The notes under the pieces were generated by a model. The model was not told the origin of the DNA. It did no database searches and saw nothing but the letters and a program-made list of their open reading frames with translations. The position numbers and the translations under genes were made by a program. A stretch of DNA of 64,000 bases from Anaerolineales bacterium (GTDB taxonomy: Bacteria; Chloroflexota; Anaerolineae; Anaerolineales; Villigracilaceae): positions 1 through 64,000 of the forward strand of contig JAUXUL010000042.1 in the NCBI GenBank assembly GCA_030680795.1, given 5' to 3'. How positions within the stretch are numbered: position 1 is the stretch's first letter; each line of letters opens with the position of its first letter. Below are positions 8,482-17,767 of this stretch, in pieces.

Positions 8482-10821
8482 TCAGACGGGAAACCCGGTC
8501 ACGGAGCGCAAGATTAGGCAGCCCTGCTTCTCATCCCAGAGATGGATCCAGGACCCTTCGACCAGCATCGATTCCTGAGCGGCTATTACCACTAAATTCA
8601 TCAACGCATTCACTCTTAAAGTAGAAGAGACCAACCGACTAATTTTATAGAGACTGCCAAGTTCCTGCAGATGGTTTTGCAATTGAGCGGTCAACTGCAT
8701 GCGATAGATTGCATTGGCAGCCATATCCGCAATGGCGGTCAGGAGGTGGATTTCTCTGCCGTTTATCTCCTTTTCCAGCGGACAGTAAAGATGAATTATC
8801 CCCACGGTTATAGCACTACTTGCCAACAATGGAATCTGAATGCTTTTCTCCTGACCGGAAAGCGGAACGGCCAAGCCGGACGATTTCGGAAGCGTGGCAT
8901 CCACTTTGAGTTTTTTCGTTTTTGTACATTCCTGATACAGGCTGCCATCCAGGGGGATCCGCATCCCATACATCCCACTCATCTGCCCCCGCGTAAATGA
9001 AACCACAAGATGATCCTGGTTATTGTCAAACAACAGTATCTCGCCTGTTTCCGTATCCAGGATGCCGGTGATTGCATCAAAGACGACAGCCAGCATCTGA
9101 TCCATATCTTCTACTTTCCGCATGCTTGATGAAACATTTGTTAACGTCTCCTGTTCGGCCAACCTCTTTTGGACGGTATGGAACAGATTGCGATTCTCGA
9201 TCGCGATGGCTAATTGTTCCGCAATAGGCAGCAGGAGAGTGACATCCGCATCTGAAAATGCCTGTGTCTGAAAACTCCCAAATGTAAGTACACCTAAATT
9301 ATTCCCCTTGTACTTGAGTGGGATCAACAGCCGCGAATGGATACCTTCTGAAATCAAAAGACTGTTCTCTGGCCAATCGCCTTTCTCACCGATCTCGCCT
9401 TCCCGCCAGGGTTTTCCCTGCATCAGAACGTGTTCGTTCAGAGAGCCGCCAAGTTGAAAGTGCATCCCCTTGCGTAGAACATGATTATTATCAGTCCACT
9501 GCGCTGCAACTTCCCAGGCAGTCCCATCTTGATTCAGCAAGGCAATCCTCATGCGATCAAATGGGACCAGTTTGGCTGCTTCCGTTGCCAGAGCGTTATA
9601 AACTTCCTCAATCACAAGGCTTGAGGAAATAGCATGTTGAATTTTATTGATGACTTCGAGGTATTGGGTGCGTTTGGCGATTATTGTTTCAAGATTTCTT
9701 CCCCAATTTGCCAGTTTTACACGCATACTCTCGAAACCACTGGCAAGTCTGGCAATTTCGTCTTTGCCTGCCCATACCAGCGGAGTTTCAAGGTCGCCCT
9801 GGCTCAGACGCCCCTCGGCAGTTAATAAATCATCCAGGGGGAATACGACCGTGCTATAGATCAGCCAGATGACAGTTACGACACCCGCAATTCCCAACAC
9901 CCCTGCCAGGAGTATCCAGGGTATCATAGTATTGATCGGCCCGCGCAGCTCGGCTTTGGGCAGTTCCGTGGCGATTGACCAATTGCCCATTTCCATAGGC
10001 ACCAGCGCGACCACATCCATTTCTTCTTCTGCGCCGGGTGTTTCTACGGGGAAATAACCAACAATGTAATCCTTTGATTCAAGATAAGGCAGCAGGCTAT
10101 TTTTGTGGTCGCTGTCTGTGCAAGATTTCCCGATCTGGGAACTCATGATCACCAGGCCAGTTGTATCGAGCACATCTGTATACCCGCCTCCGCCCGGGGT
10201 TAGCCCCCAGATATGCTGGATGGCGCTCTCATCATATTGCATATCGCCGAGACCCAGGATTGCGCCTACGATGTTTCCTTCCCGAGTTTTTACTGGCGCC
10301 ATAAAAGTAACCCAGCGATTTCCTGCACCTGCATCGCAGGTTAATAGCCTTATCTGCGGCTGACCCGTGGCCAGTACTTCTCCCAGGGCGCTGAACGACT
10401 CGATTTTTTCCACCAACTCAGAACGGGGATAAACAGATTGCCTGATACGGCCTTCGCGGTCAACCAGGTAGATTCCGCCCGGGAAAAGTCCAATACGATA
10501 GATATCCTCAAACAGCATTCTCTGGAAGGGGGTTTCCTGCGCCGGGTCCAGCCCTTCCGTATCGCCCAGATGTACCAACCAGGCTAAGTGTTCCTTCAGG
10601 CGGGTGTCCACACTATCGGCCAGAAGATGAGCCATGCGAGAATGGTCATCCAGTTCGCGCTGTTCGATATCATTGGAAAATTGCTTAATAAACATAAAAA
10701 TTCCGCTCAACATCAAGAGAACAAGCAGAGCGGAAAAAAGTATCAATCGTGTACTAATCTTTATGCTGCGCAGAACACCCCCCCTGGCCGGCCCCAAAAA
10801 TTTCCTAAATTCACCTTTCAT
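8482..10821 (-). CDS. Membrane dCache-HAMP-GAF sensor (N-terminal part of split HD-GYP protein)
   Basis: 779 residues. One membrane helix at about 25-45, an extracytoplasmic Cache domain with GGIYLVDREGRI and DTTGLVIMSS, a second helix near residue 310, HAMP (LLTAEGRLSQGDLETPLVW), two GAF domains and the first half of a third GAF ending LRSVTGFPV. The stop comes 14 bp before the HD-GYP frame. A one-base shift next to GGGTTTCCC at about 8480-8495 restores a single protein. It would sense an external ligand and control c-di-GMP turnover with the GGDEF protein downstream. Confidence 0.87.
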   Translation of the reverse strand: MKGEFRKFLGPARGGVLRSIKISTRLILFSALLVLLMLSGIFMFIKQFSNDIEQRELDDHSRMAHLLADSVDTRLKEHLAWLVHLGDTEGLDPAQETPFQRMLFEDIYRIGLFPGGIYLVDREGRIRQSVYPRSELVEKIESFSALGEVLATGQPQIRLLTCDAGAGNRWVTFMAPVKTREGNIVGAILGLGDMQYDESAIQHIWGLTPGGGGYTDVLDTTGLVIMSSQIGKSCTDSDHKNSLLPYLESKDYIVGYFPVETPGAEEEMDVVALVPMEMGNWSIATELPKAELRGPINTMIPWILLAGVLGIAGVVTVIWLIYSTVVFPLDDLLTAEGRLSQGDLETPLVWAGKDEIARLASGFESMRVKLANWGRNLETIIAKRTQYLEVINKIQHAISSSLVIEEVYNALATEAAKLVPFDRMRIALLNQDGTAWEVAAQWTDNNHVLRKGMHFQLGGSLNEHVLMQGKPWREGEIGEKGDWPENSLLISEGIHSRLLIPLKYKGNNLGVLTFGSFQTQAFSDADVTLLLPIAEQLAIAIENRNLFHTVQKRLAEQETLTNVSSSMRKVEDMDQMLAVVFDAITGILDTETGEILLFDNNQDHLVVSFTRGQMSGMYGMRIPLDGSLYQECTKTKKLKVDATLPKSSGLAVPLSGQEKSIQIPLLASSAITVGIIHLYCPLEKEINGREIHLLTAIADMAANAIYRMQLTAQLQNHLQELGSLYKISRLVSSTLRVNALMNLVVIAAQESMLVEGSWIHLWDEKQGCLILRSVTGFPV

Positions 10822-11109
10822 AACTCAACTCCAAAGTTTGTATGGCTGAGATTTTTTTGTGATGACAGGGGGATATAGAGGGATTCACAGTCTGGCGTGA
10901 TTAAATCTTGCACGGTCACAAATTGCCGTTTTATCGAATGTAGAATTGTGTGATCTTGCTTCCAATCGCGTGTACCCGTGTCAGTATATGCACAACGAAT
11001 TTTGGTAATGGTAAAAAACCAAGTGATATGGTCCGCTAAAGCCTCAAGTTATCACTTTCGATTTAACCACTACCCGAATTTTTTTCACAGGGTACTATGG
11101 CGTGTTTTC

Positions 11110-11129
11110 AATAGGCAAAATTGCCTATT
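11110..11129. promoter_or_regulatory. Palindrome AATAGGCAA-2-TTGCCTATT
   Basis: Perfect 9-bp arms with a 2-bp centre, in a 596-bp gene-free stretch (10822-11417). It matches the upstream box seen at many other promoters here, but no -10 lies at the usual distance, so the regulated gene is unclear. The rest of the stretch holds a dispersed repeat, a hairpin near the ABC operon end and otherwise nothing recognisable. Confidence 0.45.
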
Positions 11130-11186
11130 CTGTTATGCCAGATATAGCTGTCCAGAAAAGTTTTTTCCAATACTCTCAAACAATTT

Positions 11187-11256
11187 GTCGCTGCGAGGAA
11201 CAAAGCAGTCTCCTGTTACGAGGGGATTGCTTCGGGAAGAACACCCTCGCAACGAC
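11187..11256. repeat. Dispersed inverted-repeat element, copy 1
   Basis: About 70 bp bounded by GTCGCTGCGAGG and CCTCGCAACGAC, near-perfect inverted ends, with GGATTGCTTCGGGAAGAACA inside. A related element with a nested insertion lies at 36925-37042. It looks like a non-coding, possibly non-autonomous, dispersed repeat. Confidence 0.6.
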
Positions 11257-11365
11257 ATTCACAAAGGAAGGTGGAATGAATTTATCTGGGGGACTATTTT
11301 AACGCTTCCGCCTGCGTTTTACGAGGGAAGATAGGATGACACACTGGACAAAGGGAAATAGACGA

Positions 11366-11394
11366 CAGGGACAGGTATCAACCACCTGTCCCTG
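11366..11394 (-). terminator. Hairpin after ABC-YHS operon
   Basis: Stem of 11 perfect pairs (CAGGGACAGGT with ACCTGTCCCTG) around a 7-base loop, 24 bp beyond the stop of the ATPase gene. The following minus-strand bases are only moderately T-rich, so termination strength is uncertain. Confidence 0.5.
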
Positions 11395-11417
11395 CTCAAC
11401 AGATTCACTGGCAAATA

Positions 11418-12269
11418 CTATGAAACCGCGGCAATAAATTTTTGCGGATCATTCATAAATTCATCCCGGCAGCCGCGCGCGCAAAAGTAAAAAACCTGTC
11501 CTTCCCATTCAGTGCTGATCGCCTTTTCGCGTTCGACAGACATGCCGCAAACCGGGTCAATTGCCATGGTGACTGTTTCCTTGAACTCCCCATCCTCGAG
11601 CCACAGCACGCGGTCAGCGATGTCCTTGATGCGTTGGTCGTGCGAGACGATGACGACACTGCGTCCCTGTTCTTTGGCGATGCTCCGTAACAGGCGCATG
11701 ATCTCGTGACCGATCTTCGAATCCAGATTGGCAGTCGGTTCGTCAGCCAAGATCAGGGCCGGGTCATTGACCAAGGCGCGGGCAATGGCGACGCGTTGTT
11801 TTTCGCCGCCCGACAATTTTTCGGGTGGAAAATTCAACCGTTCGCCGAGTCCCAGTTCGGTCAGGAGTGAGGCGGCTTTTCGCCGCGCCTCACCGGATTT
11901 GAATCCCGCGAGTTCCGCCACAATGGCAACATTCTCCAATGCGGTCAGCGCGGAGAGCAGGTTGAAATCCTGAAAGATAAAACCAAATTGTTTGAGTCGA
12001 ATATCCGGCAGGCGGTTTTCCGCCAGCGCGCTGATGATCGTGCCGTTCAATTGGATCGTGCCTTCGGTGGGTTTGAGCAAAGCGCCGAGCATGGAAAGCA
12101 GGGTGGTTTTGCCGGAACCCGAGGGACCCATGATAAGCACAACCTCACCCGGGCTAACGGATAAGGACACATCGCGAACGGCGGTTACTTCGGTTGCGCC
12201 GGAACCGTAACGTTTGGTGACGTGAACGATCTGAAAAGTCTCGTCTTGAATTTGAGAAACGTTTGTCAT
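11418..12269 (-). CDS. LolD/MacB-type ABC ATPase fused to YHS domain
   Basis: 283 residues. Residues 1-230 form an ABC ATPase: Walker [10 protein letters not shown], signature [15 protein letters not shown], Walker [14 protein letters not shown], and the H-loop IVSHD. The C-terminal 50 residues are a YHS domain, [15 protein letters not shown] then [12 protein letters not shown], a small Cys motif common in heavy-metal proteins. The fusion is in one frame with no internal break. It is the last gene of a three-gene operon with two FtsX-type permeases. The YHS tail suggests a metal-linked role, but substrate is unknown. Confidence 0.93.
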   Translation of the reverse strand: MTNVSQIQDETFQIVHVTKRYGSGATEVTAVRDVSLSVSPGEVVLIMGPSGSGKTTLLSMLGALLKPTEGTIQLNGTIISALAENRLPDIRLKQFGFIFQDFNLLSALTALENVAIVAELAGFKSGEARRKAASLLTELGLGERLNFPPEKLSGGEKQRVAIARALVNDPALILADEPTANLDSKIGHEIMRLLRSIAKEQGRSVVIVSHDQRIKDIADRVLWLEDGEFKETVTMAIDPVCGMSVEREKAISTEWEGQVFYFCARGCRDEFMNDPQKFIAAVS

Positions 12270-12271
12270 TT

Positions 12272-13384
12272 TTACCTGCCTCGAAATACCATGGCCGGGT
12301 CCAACCCGGCAATCTGCCGAATGGGGAGCATCGCTGAAATCGCGGAGATCACCAGGGAAACGCCGCCTACCTTGAGCAGCGAGACGCCGCTGATTTCCAG
12401 GTACAGGCTTGACCCGAAGATGGGAATCACCACAGTCATTAGCAGCGTAATAGCCAGCCCGAAGAGAAAGCCCAGTATCACGCTTAATATCGCTTGCGCC
12501 AGCACTGTCAGGTAGAGATCGGTATTGCGCGCGCCGAGCGCTTTCAACATGCCATATTCCCTTCGGCGCGAGAGCGTGGATGTGTATACGGTCAGCGCCA
12601 TCACCGCCAGCCCGATCAGAAAGCCAATCAGATTCATGATGGTGATCAAGTCCGTGCTCATATCCCCGACTACCTGGCGCTCCTGCGCGGCAAACTCGCC
12701 TCGCGTTTGGGCGGTGACATCCCTGACCTGAGCCTGAATACGGGCGGCGACAACTTCTGGAGACTCGCCATCGCTGACCTTCACCAGCAGAAAACTGACG
12801 GTATCGTAACTGCCGCGCATCTCTTCAAAATCTTTCATGGAAATGAATGCGATCGAGTTGACCAGGCTCGCAGTCCCTTCAGAGAGACCCGTCACTTCGA
12901 ATTCATCACCGAGGATCTTGACTTCATCACCCAAAGCGATGCCGGAATTCGCTGCAATGCTGCGGTCAATGATCGTTTCTCCCTTGCCTGGCAAACTGCG
13001 CCCGGATGAGATGCTCCAGGGTCCGCCAATTTCAGCATTTTCTGGCAAACCGATAATGTATGCCAGATTTTGTTCATCGCCTATCACCACGTTGTTCGTC
13101 AAATACAGGATGGGCGAGACCGAGGCAACGCCTGGCACATGCTTCTCTTTCCTTGCGACGGAATCTGATAATGATGAAGAAGCCATGTGCATGTTACGCA
13201 CGTCTTCTTGCGAGACCCAGACGTCCGCGCCGCTGTGTTCAATGTAGGCTGTGACCTGCCGTTCGACGCCGGTAAAGACGGCGTCCAGCGAAAGGATAAG
13301 CAGCAATGCAAGGGCTACTCCGCCGACAGAGATGATCAGGCGGGGTTTATTTTGAAAAAGGTTGCGGAAAGCCAGCCGGATCAT
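12272..13384 (-). CDS. FtsX-like ABC permease
   Basis: 370 residues with the MacB/FtsX plan: one N-terminal helix (LIISVGGVALALLLILSLDAV), a large extracytoplasmic domain of about 210 residues, then three membrane helices including STLSRRREYGMLKALGARN, the coupling motif facing the ATPase. It overlaps the upstream permease by four bases (ATGA) and is two bases from the ATPase gene. The two permeases are paralogues and probably form a heterodimer. DevC-like or lipoprotein-release exporters share this plan. Confidence 0.92.
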   Translation of the reverse strand: MIRLAFRNLFQNKPRLIISVGGVALALLLILSLDAVFTGVERQVTAYIEHSGADVWVSQEDVRNMHMASSSLSDSVARKEKHVPGVASVSPILYLTNNVVIGDEQNLAYIIGLPENAEIGGPWSISSGRSLPGKGETIIDRSIAANSGIALGDEVKILGDEFEVTGLSEGTASLVNSIAFISMKDFEEMRGSYDTVSFLLVKVSDGESPEVVAARIQAQVRDVTAQTRGEFAAQERQVVGDMSTDLITIMNLIGFLIGLAVMALTVYTSTLSRRREYGMLKALGARNTDLYLTVLAQAILSVILGFLFGLAITLLMTVVIPIFGSSLYLEISGVSLLKVGGVSLVISAISAMLPIRQIAGLDPAMVFRGR

Positions 13385-14487
13385 TTGCGAAAGACCTCCG
13401 CCGGCGCAAGATTGGCAACCACACGGGTTGGGAAGATGGACGCGATCAGCGCCATGCCCAAACCGGCGAGCAATGCCTGTCCGCTATCCACGGGATCAAA
13501 GACGATCAGGAATTGAGGGCGGGCAGACATGATCCATTGCGCCGCGCCATTCGCCAGCAGGATGCCAAGCAATGCTCCAGCCAGGGATGCGAACAGCGAC
13601 TGTGTCAACACGATCTGATATAGGAAGCGATTCTTTGCGCCGATGGCTTTGATAACGCCGTACTCGCGTTGACGCTCGACCGTCGCGGTGTAGATGATCA
13701 GCCCAACGATCATCGTCCCGACCAGAAAGGCAATCCCGACCATCAGCTTGAGCGGCGCCGAGAAAATTTCAGCAAATAGATTGATGTCGTTGGCAGCCAT
13801 TTTCTTCTTGGTGAGGGCGTTGACGTTGGATATATTGTTTAATCGCCGAAGAATGTCATTCATATTCGCGTCATCCGAGGTTGTGAGCAGAAGGAAACTG
13901 GTCGCGCCCGGAGCCAGCAGTAGTTCCTCTGCATCTCTTTTTCGTATAAAGAAATAACTTGTCATCCAGGAGGTTGTGTTATTCGACAAGCCGACAATAG
14001 TGAAATCTTTCCCCATCACCTCAACTTGATCGCCAGGTTTTAAATTGTGGCGTTCGGCAAATATGCGGTCAAAGACGATTTCCTGTTTCGAGCGCGGCTC
14101 GCGTCCTGAACTCAGTTCCCAGGGTCCGCCGCCCAGTTTCTGGTCGTATCCGATCATGTACGCGGGCTGTTTTTTATCATGCAGATCAAGAATGACAAAT
14201 TGCGAGAGAATCGGGATCACTTCATCCACGCCTCGGATTGTTTCTGCTTTCTGAGCGATTCCCTCCGGCAACAGGGAGGTTGCCCCGAGCAGATTGACCA
14301 CATCTTCCTGAGCCACGACAATTGAGCCGGGCGAATTGTCAAGGTACGAAGTGATCTGGCGATTCATCCCGGTCAGAAAGCCTTTTAGCACAAGGATCAA
14401 CATGACAGCCAATGCTACCCCGCCGACACTCAATGCCAGCCGGGTCTTGTCTTGAAATAGATTGCGGCGCGCAAGAGACATGGTCAA
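13381..14487 (-). CDS. FtsX-like ABC permease
   Basis: 368 residues, paralogue of the next gene. The N-terminal helix is ALSVGGVALAVMLILVLKGF; an extracytoplasmic domain follows, then ATVERQREYGVIKAIGAKN and three C-terminal helices. It heads the operon. AAAGGAAATTGACC precedes the ATG, and a promoter with -10 TATCTT lies 35 bp upstream. Confidence 0.92.
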   Translation of the reverse strand: MTMSLARRNLFQDKTRLALSVGGVALAVMLILVLKGFLTGMNRQITSYLDNSPGSIVVAQEDVVNLLGATSLLPEGIAQKAETIRGVDEVIPILSQFVILDLHDKKQPAYMIGYDQKLGGGPWELSSGREPRSKQEIVFDRIFAERHNLKPGDQVEVMGKDFTIVGLSNNTTSWMTSYFFIRKRDAEELLLAPGATSFLLLTTSDDANMNDILRRLNNISNVNALTKKKMAANDINLFAEIFSAPLKLMVGIAFLVGTMIVGLIIYTATVERQREYGVIKAIGAKNRFLYQIVLTQSLFASLAGALLGILLANGAAQWIMSARPQFLIVFDPVDSGQALLAGLGMALIASIFPTRVVANLAPAEVFRK

Positions 14488-14521
14488 TTTCCTTTCAGAG
14501 CAATGAATTTATCCTGCTTCC

Positions 14522-14554
14522 AAGATAGCACCGAATCTGCAAGAGCACGAGCGC
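14522..14554 (-). promoter_or_regulatory. GCGC-N23 promoter of FtsX operon
   Basis: Box TTTGCGCT (GCGC 14554-14551), 23-bp spacer, -10 TATCTT (14527-14522). The transcript would start about 28 bp before the ATG at 14487 and include its ribosome site. It closely resembles the promoter at 16180-16212. Confidence 0.65.
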
Positions 14555-14644
14555 AAATCAGCATTGTGAGCATAAAGAATGGCAGCCAGCCAATCCATTC
14601 CCACGTGCGGCTCAATGGCTTGGTGTTCATTATTACCTTTGTGA

Positions 14645-15727
14645 TTATCCCAGATTTCTCGAATTAAATTTCAAACCTTCTTTTTCGACTTCCTTGATAA
14701 AAGCGGATGGATCGACGATCTGCTCCATGTGAAACGCGCCGGAGGAAAGGGATGATTTGAATACGAGGCTGGCAACTTTTGCCGCCACCATCCCAGTTGC
14801 ATATCCTTCGCCATAACCCACTAGCGAACATTCGAAAGATGGGGATTCGTCTTCTGAGTGTCGATACGCTTCGGCTTTTAGAACAAAGATGTCTGAACCA
14901 AAGTGTAAAGACCTGAGAATGCGGACTAGGATATTCTGTATGGCTCGATAACGCAGGACTTTTAACACACCCACTTTCTCCAGCAGTGCCAGAAGTTCTG
15001 TGAAAAGGGTTGAGTCAAGACATAGCCATGTTGAGGCCGAATCGATTTTCAATGTATTTGGAATAACGTGCTGGTCAGAAAAATTGAAGCGATAGGCTCT
15101 CCTTGCGCCTAATCCTTCCGGGAACTGCGTGGTTTTGCTCTCATGGAAACTTCGCACTTGCCTGAAACCCTGATGATCGCGAATCTTGAATGTAGTGCTG
15201 AGATTTTCAACGGTCCATCGTTCTGCCGCCTCACCGTGTTCCTCGCCAAGCCCTACCATCACGAACAAGTCGATATGCGAGACATTTCGGCCCTTCGAAA
15301 CAGCGAGGCTTGCCAGGACATTGGTCAAGCCCGGCGCGAGACCTACACTCGACACAATCGTGGAGCCTCCCTTTTCAGCGTCAGCATTGAGCGCTTCGAG
15401 TTTGGATATGAACTCATACCCCGAAGTGATGTCAATATAGTCAACACCTTGTCGGATACACTCTTCAACAAACCTGGTGTCCTGCTGGTCAATGCACATC
15501 ACAATCAGTGAGACTTCATCCAGCAATTTTTCGGGGAATGTCTCGGATGAAATATCCAACTTCAGCGGCAAAACAGTGTGTTCAAGTTCGACAGAAAGTT
15601 GATTTGCCTTGTCATAATTCCTGCCTGCCACAATAACCCGTTGAGGAAACTCTTTCGACAAGAGCCTGGCAATCGTACGACCCACTCCGCCGTAGCCTCC
15701 CACAATCATAATCTTTTTATCTTCCAT
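14645..15727 (-). CDS. Saccharopine dehydrogenase-like NAD(P)-binding protein
   Basis: 360 residues. The N-terminus is a Rossmann fold, KIMIVGGYGGVGRTIARLL, followed by VIVAGRN, as in saccharopine dehydrogenase and related trans-membrane-free oxidoreductases. The middle holds YIDITSGYEF and STIVSSVGLAPGLTNVLAS, usual in this family. True lysine-pathway function is not supported by neighbours. A GGGAGAACATT sequence precedes the ATG. It is transcribed from its own promoter at about 15785-15817. Confidence 0.88.
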   Translation of the reverse strand: MEDKKIMIVGGYGGVGRTIARLLSKEFPQRVIVAGRNYDKANQLSVELEHTVLPLKLDISSETFPEKLLDEVSLIVMCIDQQDTRFVEECIRQGVDYIDITSGYEFISKLEALNADAEKGGSTIVSSVGLAPGLTNVLASLAVSKGRNVSHIDLFVMVGLGEEHGEAAERWTVENLSTTFKIRDHQGFRQVRSFHESKTTQFPEGLGARRAYRFNFSDQHVIPNTLKIDSASTWLCLDSTLFTELLALLEKVGVLKVLRYRAIQNILVRILRSLHFGSDIFVLKAEAYRHSEDESPSFECSLVGYGEGYATGMVAAKVASLVFKSSLSSGAFHMEQIVDPSAFIKEVEKEGLKFNSRNLG

Positions 15728-15784
15728 AATGTTCTCCCATGCCGAATTTAATATTACATGAAAATTACCGTGCCATTCATATCT

Positions 15785-15817
15785 ATAATAGCATTTTTAC
15801 TGCGTTGAGATAAGCGT
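15785..15817 (-). promoter_or_regulatory. GCGC-type promoter of 15727 gene
   Basis: Box CACGCT (ACGC 15817-15814), 23-bp spacer, -10 TATTAT (15790-15785). Further upstream lies a hairpin-like AGCAGGT/ACCTGCT pair. The box differs by one base from the usual GCGC. Confidence 0.55.
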
Positions 15818-15865
15818 GATTTCGCGTACTTATAGCAGGTAGTATCACCTGCTTTTCATCTGGCT

Positions 15866-16156
15866 TCAAAATTGGCGGACGACGAGGAGGAGCAGCAAGG
15901 CCGCCAACGCCAGCCAGCAGAACCAATACAAAGCCTCCGCCCACCAGACGCGTACGGCTTCTCCCTGTTGCTCGAGTCCGTGTTTCTGGAACATGCCCGT
16001 GGCATGAGAAATAAGACCGAGCAGGAGAATTGGAATCACATAAGGGGCAAGTGAATTCGCGAGCAGAAGGGCAATTCCCGCGCCCAGGACACCAGCACCT
16101 ACGGAGGATAAGAGTTCCGCTTTTTTGATACGAGCGATGTGTGTGGAATTAGTCAT
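15866..16156 (-). CDS. Small membrane protein, three predicted helices
   Basis: 96 residues. Hydrophobic segments at about 15-33, 36-54 and 73-93; loops are short, with GMFQKHGLEQQGEAVRVWW between the second and third. AGAAAGGAAAATCAAC precedes the ATG. I do not recognise the family. It has its own promoter and its neighbours include metal-resistance genes, but this does not define a job. Confidence 0.7.
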   Translation of the reverse strand: MTNSTHIARIKKAELLSSVGAGVLGAGIALLLANSLAPYVIPILLLGLISHATGMFQKHGLEQQGEAVRVWWAEALYWFCWLALAALLLLLVVRQF

Positions 16157-16179
16157 GTTGATTTTCCTTTCTTGTTTCT

Positions 16180-16212
16180 AGGATAGCATTGAGTAGTCTC
16201 CGGGACGAGCGC
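16180..16212 (-). promoter_or_regulatory. GCGC-N23 promoter of 16156 gene
   Basis: Box AATTTGCGCT (GCGC 16212-16209), 23-bp spacer, -10 TATCCT (16185-16180). Further upstream GGTAGTTTTACT and the pair GCCTT/AGGC occur; GGTAGTTTTACT recurs before the 24401 gene. Confidence 0.65.
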
Positions 16213-16254
16213 AAATTTGCCTAAATAAGGCAAGTAAAACTACCTGTTCAAAAC

Positions 16255-16282
16255 AAAAAGCCCGACGATTTCTCGTCGGGCC
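16255..16282 (-). terminator. Rho-independent terminator after merA-like gene
   Basis: On the minus strand, a 9-bp stem GCCCGACGA/TCGTCGGGC with a four-base loop, followed by TTTTTGTTTTG. It lies about 30 bp beyond the stop codon of the flavoprotein gene. Confidence 0.85.
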
Positions 16283-16309
16283 GAAGGCGATAATTTGACC
16301 GATGTTCGA

Positions 16310-17742
16310 TTACTCCGCACAGCAAGATAACTTGGCCGGGTCTTTGTAATAGGAAATTGCCACTATTTTTAATGCTTCGGCCATGGTCGGATAGACGTGA
16401 ATCATATCAAGGAAATCATCCAATTTGGCGTGGAAGCGCATTGCCATTGCCGCTTCGTGAATGACCTCGCCTGCATTGGGCATGACCAATGAGACACCCA
16501 TCACCTCCTGTGTGTCTCTATTGATGACCATTTTTGCGATGCCAGTGGTTTGATGCGTTGCGCCTGCGCGGGGAACATAATCGAGCGGGATCGTGCCGCA
16601 CCAACAACGCAGACCTGAGCCTACCACTTCTTCATCTGTTTGACCAACCACGGCAACCTGCGGATCAGTGAAGATCGTGCGCGGGATGACACGATGATCT
16701 ACCTTTTGGTGAGCGTTTGACAGTGCATTTTTGGCGACTATGACGCCGTCATGCGCGCCGACAGGTGTGGCAGGCTGGCTATCTGTTTGACGATCAATCA
16801 CATCGCCCGCCGCCCAAATATTGGAAACGTTCGTTTGTAGTTCGTCATTGATTTTTATAAAACCGTGCTCATCCAATTCAATGCTGACTTTATCCAGCCC
16901 AATGTCATCCGTGTTTGGGATTCGCCCTGTGGCAACGAGTAGTTTTTGTCCTGTGAAAGTTTGTTCCTTATCGCCCACACGCGCAATGACTTGAATCTCC
17001 TGTTTTGATTTTTGCAAAACGCGGATCACTTGCGCGCTTGTCACAATCTGCAAACCCTCTTCGCGCAAAGCAAAAGTTAATGCCTCCGAAACCTCTGGCT
17101 CGTACTTGGGGAGAATGACCTGATTACGCACCAAAATGGTGATACGCGTCCCGAAGCGATGGAACATCTGCCCCAATTCCAGTGCGATGTATCCGCCACC
17201 GACGATGACCATGCTTTCAGGTAATTCTTTTAATTCCTGCGCTTCTTCGGTGGTGAGCAGGTCGGAGGTGAGATAAGGCACCTCCTCCAAGCCTTCAATT
17301 GTCGGCGTGGTGGGACGCGTGCCGGTCGCGATCAGGATTTGGTCGCCGTTGATGGTTTGGTCGCCAACGAGAACGGTATGCTTATCCAATAATTTTGCAT
17401 GTCCATTGAAAACTTTAATTTTGTCTTCTTCATACAGGATGGACTGATATTTCTTGTCGCGATAGGATTGCACCAATTCCTGCTTTTGGGAGATCAGTTC
17501 GCCAAAGTCAAATTTCATTTTGGCAGGTGTCAATCCTTTGTAACGCGGATGCGAGGATTCCCAGACGATCCGCGCGGCTTCGATGAGATTCTTGCTGGGC
17601 AGGCAACCGCGATTGACACAGGTTCCGCCAAGCGTCCGCATTTCGGTCATTGCGGCGGTTTTGCCAAGTTCAGCCGCACGGAGCGCCGCCGCGAAGGCAG
17701 TGGACCCCGAACCTAATATTAATAGATCAAATTTTTTTCCAT
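16310..17742 (-). CDS. merA: Mercuric reductase-like flavoprotein, N-terminal frameshift at A7 tract
   Basis: Pyridine nucleotide-disulfide oxidoreductase. The redox motif [13 protein letters not shown], the NAD site [16 protein letters not shown], the FAD motif NIWAAGDV and the C-terminal pair LSCCAE are present; the last is typical of MerA. No N-terminal HMA domain. The ATG at 17742 has AAGGAA eight bases before it, but its frame ends after seven codons. One extra A in the A7 run (17732-17738) would join it to [18 protein letters not shown], the missing FAD motif. Without that, translation would begin at 17650 and lack FAD binding. MerR regulator lies upstream. Confidence 0.8.
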
Positions 17743-17767
17743 CAAATGGTTCCTTAAATTCATTTCT

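Noticed and set aside
8468-8495. Programmed ribosomal frameshift in the HD-GYP sensor
   Set aside because: The needed shift is +1, while GGGTTTCCC would suit a -1 slip only in another frame; no stimulatory structure is evident. An indel is simpler.
11030-11100. Coding potential in the 10822-11417 gap (frames up to 118 codons)
   Set aside because: The frames cross the dispersed repeat and palindrome and have no ribosome site or recognisable domain.
14484-14630. A 48-codon ORF with AAAGGT before its ATG and one hydrophobic segment, just upstream of the FtsX gene
   Set aside because: The promoter 14522-14554 lies inside it, with matching elements in the 16180 promoter. The ORF is better explained by chance over a promoter, although a small protein is not excluded.
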